Origin: Chromatiaceae bacterium
GTDB lineage: Bacteria; Pseudomonadota; Gammaproteobacteria; Chromatiales; Chromatiaceae
Direction: 5' to 3'
Assembly (NCBI GenBank): GCA_016714645.1
Contig: JADKCI010000001.1
Coordinates: forward strand, 744,001 to 808,000
Length of the DNA stretch: 64,000 nt
Shown here: positions 1-7,355 of the stretch, piece after piece
Position numbering within the stretch: the first letter of the stretch is position 1
Layout of the letters: each line of letters starts with the position of its first letter
Translations under genes and position numbers: made by a program
Notes under the pieces: model-generated
Databases searched by the model: none
What the model was told of the DNA's origin: nothing
Seen by the model: the letters and a program-made list of their open reading frames with translations, nothing else

Positions 1-96
1 GGGCGGTCGGTTGCAGGCCATGACCAGCACCGCCACCAGGCACAGGCAACAGAGGCTGGAAAAATTATTAGGGATCAGGGACGGCTGGGTGTTCAT
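1..96 (-). CDS. Putative lipoprotein, N-terminal fragment cut by window edge
   Basis: Reading the minus strand from the ATG at 96 gives 32 open codons to the window edge. After about 13 polar residues there is a hydrophobic stretch (CCLCLVAVLV) ending in VMAC followed by NRPP. This matches a type II (lipoprotein) signal peptide with the lipobox cysteine at residue 28, so the mature protein would be lipid-anchored. No strong Shine-Dalgarno is visible before the ATG. The rest of the gene lies outside the window, so function is unknown. It is divergent from the small membrane protein gene at 171. Call rests only on the signal peptide pattern. Confidence 0.45.
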   Translation of the reverse strand, partial: MNTQPSLIPNNFSSLCCLCLVAVLVMACNRPP

Positions 97-170
97 GGGG
101 GAGGATCTTAAGCCCCTACCTTCCAGGCCCGCAACCGCGAACCTGACCAAATGTGCTACCTTTGCCCGCT

Positions 171-539
171 ATGTTAAGCAAGATCTTCCTCGCCCTGGCG
201 GTCATTCTCGGCATCTACTGGGCGATACGTACACGCCGGCGGGGCGGTGGGCCGCCTCCGGGTCCCCAATCCCCTCCTCAAGCCCCGCTGATCTCCCTGG
301 CGAGAGTCCGGGCCTTGGCCTATGGCTTGCTGGTCGCCATGGTTAGCGGCAGCCTGCTATGGCTCTATTGGGGCTGGGAAGCGGGTCGCGGGGTGGTTTC
401 GGTCCAGGTGATCAATGCCAATACCGGGGCTATCGTCATCTACCAGGCCCGCCGCGCGGATGTGGCGGGCCGCCATTTCACTACCCTGGATGGCCGCCGG
501 GTCGTGCTGGCCGAGGTGGAGCGCCTGGTCCTAGAGTGA
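171..539 (+). CDS. Small two-segment membrane protein, unknown function
   Basis: 122-residue protein from the ATG at 171; a GTG at 153 in the same frame would add six residues. I prefer 171 because the protein then starts directly with a hydrophobic helix (LSKIFLALAVILGIYWAI) followed by arginines, a common inner-membrane pattern. A Pro/Gly/Arg-rich linker follows, then a second hydrophobic helix around residues 46-66 (AYGLLVAMVSGSLLWLYWGW). The C-terminal 55 residues are soluble, with a short beta-like pattern (VVSVQVINANTGAIVIYQA). I do not recognise the family. It ends 28 bases before the convergent oxygenase-like gene. Confidence 0.6.
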   Translation: MLSKIFLALAVILGIYWAIRTRRRGGGPPPGPQSPPQAPLISLARVRALAYGLLVAMVSGSLLWLYWGWEAGRGVVSVQVINANTGAIVIYQARRADVAGRHFTTLDGRRVVLAEVERLVLE

Positions 540-566
540 GAATAGCCCGCCATCCGCCGGGCGGCC

Positions 567-1118
567 TCAAGCCGGCGCCAGGGGTCCGAAGTTGAAGGCC
601 AGCGACAGGCGCTGTTCCTGGCTCCGGTTCACCTCTACCCGGTGAGGTAGCGAGGGCGGGAAGAAGAGGAAATTCCCGGCCTTGGGCATCAGGCGCGTCG
701 TCAGTTGCCCGTCCAACAGGACGAGTTCGCCCGATTGGTCGGGCACCTGGATGTAGTAGACGCCGGAGAGGAGTTCGTCGTTTTCGTCATGGTTATGGAT
801 GCTGGTATCCTGCCCAGGCCCTTGGGCATTGAACCAGAAGCCCAGTCTCAGGGGCTTGTGGCCATAATTGAGGATGGCGCGGGCGCAGGACTCAGCATAG
901 CCTAGCACGCGATCCAGTTCCGGGATGCGTTGACGTTCCAGATAGAGGTTCTCGAAGCGACCACCAAAAAAGTGGGTGCGAGACGAGAAGTCAGCCGCAT
1001 CCAGTGCTTGAAAGGCGGCCAGAATGCGGCGGTTGATGTCCTTGGATCCCGGCAACTGGCTCCCCTGGATGGGGGTGCTGGTCCAGAGTCTGGGTGATTT
1101 GGTTTGACTGGCGGTCAT
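567..1118 (-). CDS. 2OG-Fe(II) oxygenase-like protein
   Basis: 183 residues. The C-terminal half has the double-stranded beta-helix pattern of the putative 2-oxoglutarate/Fe(II) oxygenase group (2OG-FeII_Oxy_5 type): an IHNHDENDELLSGVYYIQVP block carrying the proximal His/Asp candidates, a GELVLLDGQ strand, a GNFLFFPPSLPHRVEVN block with the distal His, and an Arg a few residues later (RLSLAFNF) that would bind 2-oxoglutarate. The N-terminal 80 residues resemble the Asn/Phe-rich lead-in of that group. Substrate unknown; such proteins hydroxylate small molecules or side chains. Monocistronic, convergent with the small membrane protein. The fold assignment is by motif only. Confidence 0.65.
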   Translation of the reverse strand: MTASQTKSPRLWTSTPIQGSQLPGSKDINRRILAAFQALDAADFSSRTHFFGGRFENLYLERQRIPELDRVLGYAESCARAILNYGHKPLRLGFWFNAQGPGQDTSIHNHDENDELLSGVYYIQVPDQSGELVLLDGQLTTRLMPKAGNFLFFPPSLPHRVEVNRSQEQRLSLAFNFGPLAPA

Positions 1119-1240
1119 GGTGATTTTCTTTTAACCTCGGTGATCTCATTGCTAGGAGGCCAGAGCTCCCCTTAAGCCAGAATTTCGCGCGATTCGTCGC
1201 TATTAGGCCTTCATTTCGATCAAACATTGGCGACATGGGA

Positions 1241-1269
1241 TTGTCAAGGTCCATCATATCCCCTATGTT
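1241..1269 (+). promoter_or_regulatory. Candidate sigma-70 promoter of the HhH protein gene
   Basis: TTGTCA (1241-1246), a 17-base spacer and TATGTT (1264-1269). The expected start of transcription would be near 1276, leaving a leader of about 40 bases with a GAGAGG ribosome site before the ATG at 1316. Box matches are 5/6 and 4/6; not experimentally supported. Confidence 0.4.
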
Positions 1270-1315
1270 GCTCACTTTGCCCACCAATAACCAACACTAC
1301 CTTTGAGAGGATTGC

Positions 1316-2124
1316 ATGGCTAAGTTCATCACTTCGCTACCAGGTGTCGGCGGGGCCACGGCCGCCATCCTGAACAAGCATGGCTTCCGAGTTATCGAGG
1401 ATATCGCCAACGCCAGCCCCGAGGCCTTGTCCGCCGTACCAGGTTTCCGAGCCAGCCGCGCGGCCCAGATTATAGCGGCCGCCCGGGCCACCCTGGCCGA
1501 AGAACAGGCTGTCAAGACTACCGAGGTCAGGAAGTCGCCGAGGGCTAAGTCTGTCGTTCATGCCGAGGCGTCCGAGGCCGAAATTTCAGGGGTTACCCCC
1601 CCCAAAGTCAAAGCCCCGAAGTCCCTTAAGCCTCCCAAGGACGAGGCACCCGTTTTCGTCGATGTAGAGGAGAAGCCTGCCAAGGTCGCCAAGATGATCG
1701 TGGACGAAATGCCCAAAGTGAAGACGCCCAAAGCCCCCAAAGCCCCCAAAGCCCCAAGGCCCCCAAGGCCCCCAAGGCCCCCAAGGCCCCCAAGGCCCCC
1801 AAGGCCCCCAAGGCCGAGACAGCAGCGCAGCCCCTGGAGGACGCGGTTAAGCCGGCCAAGCCCGAAAAGAAGACTCAGGATGACAAGATGATCGTGGACA
1901 AAATGCCCAAAGTGAAGACGCCTAGAGCCACCAAGGCCCCCAAAGCCGAGACAGCAACGCAGCCCTTGGAGGTCGCGGATAAGCCGGCAAAACCCGAAAA
2001 GAAGGCTAAGGACACCAAATCCAGAGAAAAGAAGGTCAAGGAGCCAACGGAGGTCCAGGTCGAAAATAAGGAAAAGAAGGTCAACGCCGCCAAGACGGCA
2101 GGCAAGGGTAAGAAGTCCAAGTGA
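1316..2124 (+). CDS. HhH DNA-binding protein with Lys/Ala/Pro-rich tail, frameshifted
   Basis: Residues 1-60 hold two helix-hairpin-helix motifs (SLPGVGGATAAIL and AVPGFRASRAAQII), a non-specific DNA-binding module. A long Lys/Pro/Ala/Glu-rich tail follows, resembling bacterial histone H1-like tails. As written, the frame breaks in a run of 9-base KAP-coding repeats: the third unit has four C's (1752-1755) where its neighbours have five. The upstream frame then drifts into Arg-Pro-Pro repeats and stops at 1891, while the proper Lys-rich frame continues as an ORF from 1888 to 2124. Adding one C restores one 269-residue protein. The tail contains a duplicated segment beginning MIVD-MPKVKTP (at 1693 and 1888). 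RBS GAGAGG precedes the ATG. Role inferred: nucleoid or DNA-bridging protein. Confidence 0.6.
1730..1815 (+). repeat. 9-bp tandem repeat (AARGCCCCC) inside coding sequence
   Basis: Nine consecutive units: two AAAGCCCCC, one shortened AAAGCCCC (1748-1755), six AAGGCCCCC, then a partial unit running into GAG. Each full unit encodes Lys-Ala-Pro. The single 8-base unit causes the frameshift in the host gene. Copy-number change of whole units would be in frame; only loss of single bases breaks it. Confidence 0.9.
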
Positions 2125-2233
2125 TGTTCGCGGACCGGGCGTGACACTGGCTTGCCCAGCGACATAAAATCTTGTCCCCGCAGTGGCGCTTCACGGCGCC
2201 GCCAGATGCGGCCCTGGAAAAATGTTTCCTTTT

Positions 2234-2310
2234 GCCCTCGTAGCTCAGAAGGATAGAGCGATCGCCTCCTAAGCGGTAGGTCACAGGTTCGAATCCTGTC
2301 GAGGGCACCA
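2234..2310 (+). tRNA. tRNA-Arg (anticodon CCT)
   Basis: A 77-base cloverleaf: acceptor GCCCTCG (2234-2240) pairs with CGAGGGC (2300-2306); anticodon loop CTCCTAA gives anticodon CCT, reading AGG; T arm ACAGG-TTCGAAT-CCTGT. The discriminator A and the CCA end are encoded (2307-2310). It lies between the HhH gene and the convergent sthA gene. No integrase or attachment-site duplication is seen beside it. Confidence 0.96.
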
Positions 2311-2372
2311 ATCCTACGGTGCTTGCGCGCCATATGCGGCGCTTTCTGCCTCCAGTTGCCAAATAGCCGCTT

Positions 2373-3770
<1,398 letters not shown>

Positions 3771-3891
3771 CTGTACACTTCCCCCTTATCCTAAAGTGAC
3801 CCGCTAGCGCCGCGAGGCGTTGTCGCTCTCTGCTACGGCTGGCAGCGCGTCACGTCTCATGATCATACAAGTATCCCATCAGGAGAGCCTC

Positions 3892-5016
3892 ATGCCTCGC
3901 GTCACCGTCGTTGGTGCCGGCTTCGCCGCCATGACCGCCGTCCGCGCCCTCCACAAGGCCGGCGGTATTCAGATCTCGGTGGTGAGCCCGAAGGCCGAAT
4001 TCGTCTATCTGCCCGGTCTCATCTGGATCCCCTCGGGCCTGCGGCGCGCCGAGGATCTGCGCTTGCCGCTTGCCCCCTTTTTCCGCCGCCTGGGGGTCGA
4101 GCACCGGGGGGCGGAGGCCCTGAGCCTGAGCGCCGATGGCCGGTTACTGGAGACCAGCGCTGGCCCCGTCGAAAATGATGGCCTCATCATCGCCTCTGGC
4201 GGGCGCTTCATCAAGAAGTTGCCCGGCATCGAGCACGCCATTACCCCCTGCGAGGGGATCGCCGCCGCTGAGCGCATCCGCGATCGCCTTCGCGAGATGA
4301 AGGGGGGTGTCATCGCCCTGGGATTCGCTGGTAACCCTCTGGAGCCCCAGGCTATGCGGGGTGGGCCCATGTTCGAGTTCCTCTTTGGTATCGATCGCCA
4401 GTTGCGCCAGGAGGGACGTCGGGATAAGTTCAAGCTGATCTTTTTCAGCCCGGCGGACAAGCCGGGTAATCGGCTGGGTCCCAAGGCCGTCGTGGGCCTG
4501 ATGGCCGAGATGCGTAAGCGCGATATCGAGACCCATCTCGGTCACAAACTCAAGGGCTTCAGTGATACCCAAGTGAGCACGGAGGGGGGGGATTTCGCCG
4601 CCGATCTCATTCTCTTTATGCCCGGCATGACCGGCAACACCTGGTTTGATAAGACTCATCTGCCCCGTTCCCCTGGCGGCCTAATCCAGGCGGATGCCCA
4701 GTGCCGGGTTGCCAGCCTGGAGCGGGTCTATGTCGCGGGTGATTCCGGCAGCTTTCCGGGACCGGACTGGATGCCCAAGCAGGCCCACATGGCGGACCTC
4801 CAGGCCAGGGCGGCCGTCGGGAACCTGCTGGCGGAGTTCCGGGGCGAGGCGCCCAGCAAGACCTTCAAGGTCGAACTGGTGTGTATCGTCGATGCCATGG
4901 ATCGGGGCATGTTGGTGGCCCGTACCGAGAAACACAACCTGATGCTGCCCTCCAGCCGGCTGTTTCATTGGCTGAAGCGCGCCTTCGAGTGGTGGTATCT
5001 GCGGCCCTTCCGCTGA
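3892..5016 (+). CDS. Sulfide:quinone oxidoreductase-like FAD flavoprotein
   Basis: 374 residues from the ATG at 3892 (AGGAGA ribosome site just upstream; the frame is open further back to 3820). VTVVGAGFAAMTAVRAL at the N terminus is the FAD Rossmann motif; VYVAGDSG near residue 280 is the second FAD contact; an aromatic amphipathic C terminus (LFHWLKRAFEWWYLRPF) would attach to the membrane as in SQR and related NADH/sulfide:quinone oxidoreductases. Only three cysteines are present (120, 271, 331). The central SQR cysteine is missing: the equivalent region reads GFAGNPLEPQAMRGGP. It may therefore be an SQR-like enzyme with a different donor. Divergent from sthA. Confidence 0.7.
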   Translation: MPRVTVVGAGFAAMTAVRALHKAGGIQISVVSPKAEFVYLPGLIWIPSGLRRAEDLRLPLAPFFRRLGVEHRGAEALSLSADGRLLETSAGPVENDGLIIASGGRFIKKLPGIEHAITPCEGIAAAERIRDRLREMKGGVIALGFAGNPLEPQAMRGGPMFEFLFGIDRQLRQEGRRDKFKLIFFSPADKPGNRLGPKAVVGLMAEMRKRDIETHLGHKLKGFSDTQVSTEGGDFAADLILFMPGMTGNTWFDKTHLPRSPGGLIQADAQCRVASLERVYVAGDSGSFPGPDWMPKQAHMADLQARAAVGNLLAEFRGEAPSKTFKVELVCIVDAMDRGMLVARTEKHNLMLPSSRLFHWLKRAFEWWYLRPFR

Positions 5017-5059
5017 AACCAGGTCGGCTCCTCGGGGCATTCGTTTCTGGGAGCATAAA

Positions 5060-5087
5060 AAAGGCCGGTAGTTGGCTACCGGCCTTT
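5060..5087 (-). terminator. Rho-independent terminator of the RRM gene (possibly bidirectional)
   Basis: Perfect 12-bp stem AAAGGCCGGTAG / CTACCGGCCTTT with a 4-base loop. On the minus strand it is followed by a T run (TTTTTTATG), fitting termination after the RRM gene; on the plus strand the T run is only three, so it may also serve the flavoprotein gene weakly. Confidence 0.85.
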
Positions 5088-5130
5088 AGGGGCTGGACGA
5101 CGGCGCAAGACCGTCGCCACGGAACGCCGC

Positions 5131-5433
5131 TTAGTAGCGGCGCCCACCGCCAGGGCCGCCACCACCGCCGCCACTGCGCTGGGGACGGTCGGTGCGGGGC
5201 TTGGCCTGGTTGACGCGCATGTTGCGCCCCTTGAGGGGGGTCTCGTTGAGGGCCTTGATGGCGGCATCCGCCTCGGAGTTGTTGGGCATCTCCACGAAGC
5301 CAAAGCCCTTAGACTGGCCAGAGAACTTGTCGCTAATTAGGCTGACGCTGGAGATTTCGCCGTAAGCCCCAAAGGCCTCGCGTAGTTCGTCCTCGGTGAC
5401 GCCGTATGAGAGGTTGCCAACGTAAATGTTCAT
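5131..5433 (-). CDS. RRM-type RNA-binding protein, glycine-rich tail
   Basis: 100 residues with one RNA recognition motif: RNP2 as IYVGNLSY (residues 3-10) and RNP1 as KGFGFVEM (about 42-49), followed by a Gly/Arg-rich tail (RSGGGGGGPGGGRRY). This is the architecture of the small bacterial, cold-inducible RNA-binding proteins best known from cyanobacteria and proteobacteria. It binds single-stranded RNA in the cytoplasm. It sits downstream of the RhlE helicase gene on the same strand, 143 bases away, a sensible pairing for RNA remodelling. A 9-bp inverted repeat lies in its leader (5459-5500), and a strong terminator follows. Confidence 0.92.
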   Translation of the reverse strand: MNIYVGNLSYGVTEDELREAFGAYGEISSVSLISDKFSGQSKGFGFVEMPNNSEADAAIKALNETPLKGRNMRVNQAKPRTDRPQRSGGGGGGPGGGRRY

Positions 5434-5458
5434 GTCTCTTCTGTCTCGATAGATCTTA

Positions 5459-5500
5459 TGTGTATTGGCAAAAGAAGAACGGTCGAATAATCAATACACA
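5459..5500 (-). repeat. Inverted repeat in the leader of the RRM gene
   Basis: Perfect 9-bp arms TGTGTATTG (5459-5467) and CAATACACA (5492-5500) around a 24-base purine/pyrimidine-biased loop, ending 26 bases before the RRM start codon. In RNA it would form a low-stability hairpin near the ribosome site. A role in autoregulation or temperature response is only an inference. Confidence 0.5.
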
Positions 5501-5576
5501 ACTTAATCGACGGTCGGATTCCGGGCCGCTTGCGCAAGCCCGGGAAGAAGGGGGTGCGGGGCTCCTAGCATCCTGA

Positions 5577-6854
5577 TCAACCCGCCTGGCGCATCCTGTG
5601 CCCGCTCGTGCCCTGCCGCGGCGGGCCTTGCCGATGCGGATTAGGACCCTGGGGCTTGGCGTTTGTCGCCGGGCGCGGCCGGTGAAAGCGCACGGGTTCC
5701 GGATCCGGAGGGGCGGAACCCATGGGGAGTGGCTCGAAGCCCAGGATGGTATGAAGGGGGATCTTCCGCTTGAGCAATCGCTGGATGTCGGCCAGCAGCT
5801 TATGTTCGTCCGGACTGACCAGCGACAGGGCGGTGCCCTCCGAGCCGGCGCGGCCGGTGCGCCCGATGCGGTGAACATAGTCCTCCGGGACATTGGGCAA
5901 CTCGTAGTTGACCACATGGGGCAGCCGGTCGATGTCCAGACCCCGGGCGGCGATGTCGGTTGCTACCAGTGCCCGTACTTCGCCCTGCTTGAAGCCCAGC
6001 AGGGCCCGGGTGCGGGCACTCTGGCTCTTGTTCCCGTGGATGGCCGCGGAGCTGATCCCATCGGTTGCCAACTGATCGGACAGCCGGTTGGCGCCATGCT
6101 TGGTGCGCGTAAAGACCAGTACCTGCTCCCAGCCGCCAGCGTGGATCAGGTGGGATAGCAGTTCGCGCTTGCGGGTCTTGTCCACCGGGTGGGCCAGTTG
6201 CCGTACCAGGTCGGCGGTATCGTTGCGACGCGCAACCTCGATGAAGGTCGGTGAACGCAGGATGCCGGTGGCGAGTTGCTCGATCTCGGCGGAATAGGTG
6301 GCGGAGAAGAGCAGATTCTGGCGGCGCGGCGGCAGGAGTCGCAGCACTCGGCGAATGTCATGGATGAAGCCCATGTCAAGCATGCGATCGGCCTCGTCCA
6401 GGACCAGGATCTCGATGCGGGACAGGTCGATGGTGCCCTGACCGGCATGGTCCAGCAGCCGACCGGGAGTCGCTACTACCAGATCGACACCAACCCGCAA
6501 CCGCTCCACCTGGGGCTGGATGCCGACGCCCCCGAAGATAACGGCGGTGCGCAGCGGCAGGAATTGCCCATAGGTGCGGAAACTTTCCTCAACCTGGGCC
6601 GCCAGTTCGCGGGTGGGCGTCAGCACCAGGGCCCGGGGTTGACGGCCGGTTCTGGCCCGGCCATGGAGAAGCTGGAGAATGGGCAGGGCGAAGGCGGCGG
6701 TCTTGCCGGTGCCGGTCTGGGCACCCGCCAGGATGTCGCCACCGGCGAGTACCGGCGGGATGGCCTGGGCCTGAATAGGGGTGGGAACATCATAGCCTTG
6801 GGCGTTAATCGCCCGCAGCAATTCGGCCCTGAGGCCGAGGGAAGAAAAGGGCAT
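5577..6854 (-). CDS. rhlE: DEAD-box ATP-dependent RNA helicase, RhlE type
   Basis: 425 residues from the ATG at 6854, picked because AGGAG precedes it; the frame is open to 6917 but the extra residues are not helicase-like. Motifs in order: Q motif (YDVPTPIQAQAIP, about 21-33), Walker A AQTGTGKT (45-52), PTRELAAQ, DEAD in VLDEADRMLD, SAT, and HRIGRTGR of motif VI. The Pro/Arg/His-rich basic tail is typical of RhlE-like helicases and probably binds RNA. RhlE unwinds RNA duplexes during ribosome assembly and mRNA decay. A good promoter lies at 7056-7083, giving an unusually long leader of roughly 195 bases. Confidence 0.93.
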   Translation of the reverse strand: MPFSSLGLRAELLRAINAQGYDVPTPIQAQAIPPVLAGGDILAGAQTGTGKTAAFALPILQLLHGRARTGRQPRALVLTPTRELAAQVEESFRTYGQFLPLRTAVIFGGVGIQPQVERLRVGVDLVVATPGRLLDHAGQGTIDLSRIEILVLDEADRMLDMGFIHDIRRVLRLLPPRRQNLLFSATYSAEIEQLATGILRSPTFIEVARRNDTADLVRQLAHPVDKTRKRELLSHLIHAGGWEQVLVFTRTKHGANRLSDQLATDGISSAAIHGNKSQSARTRALLGFKQGEVRALVATDIAARGLDIDRLPHVVNYELPNVPEDYVHRIGRTGRAGSEGTALSLVSPDEHKLLADIQRLLKRKIPLHTILGFEPLPMGSAPPDPEPVRFHRPRPATNAKPQGPNPHRQGPPRQGTSGHRMRQAG

Positions 6855-7055
6855 GAAAACTCCTGGATGGGATGCGCCAAAGGTGGAGCATCCCAAGGAC
6901 TCCGGTCGACGTCGCAACGGGACGACAGGGGGAGAAGGGGGTGAAATGGGGACCGTCCAGTGGGCACTGGCCTGGTCTGAGCGAGAATGGGTGTACAGAG
7001 GAAGCGTGCCTGGGGGGTGTGGGCGCGAAGCGGTTAGCGCTATTATTTACGGCTG

Positions 7056-7083
7056 AGTATAACCTAGCGCCAGGATTTGTGAA
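7056..7083 (-). promoter_or_regulatory. Candidate sigma-70 promoter of rhlE
   Basis: On the minus strand TTCACA (7083-7078), 16-base spacer, TATACT (7061-7056); both boxes match 5 of 6 consensus positions. Predicted transcription start near 7049, about 195 bases ahead of the rhlE ATG. Confidence 0.5.
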
Positions 7084-7173
7084 GTGAAGATTGCGTAGGC
7101 CAGGCGCGCCAAGGCCTGTCTGGCGGGGCCCAAAACATTCGTAGGCGTCCAAGGAATGGGGTGCGGCAATCTC

Positions 7174-7204
7174 TTGTCCATGACTGCCCTTATTGTGCTA
7201 TACA
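7174..7204 (+). promoter_or_regulatory. Candidate promoter of sucAB
   Basis: Extended -10 element TGCTATACA (7196-7204) with a weak TTGTCC at 7174-7179 (19-base spacer). Predicted start near 7211, a leader of about 145 bases before sucA. Only the -10 part is convincing. Confidence 0.35.
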
Positions 7205-7355
7205 GTGGCTTAATTGACTATTGTCATCCGAACTGGCCTCGGTCTGGGTGTGCTACACCAGGGTTGAGTCCAGTGGCGAAGTCATGACTGAATCCAAGCG
7301 CCCGCCAGAGGTGCATCGATAAAGACAGGCTCAACCTGCGGAGTTTATTACCACC

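Larger units (their letters stand above)
6855..7355. other. Divergent intergenic region rhlE / sucA
   Basis: 501 bases without a credible gene. It holds the promoter candidates for rhlE (7056-7083, minus) and sucA (7174-7204, plus) and the two leaders. Short frames here do not show coding character. No repeat or RNA gene was recognised. Confidence 0.6.

Noticed and set aside
545..562. Terminator between the small membrane protein and the oxygenase-like gene
   Set aside because: Only a 5-bp GC stem can form and no T run follows.
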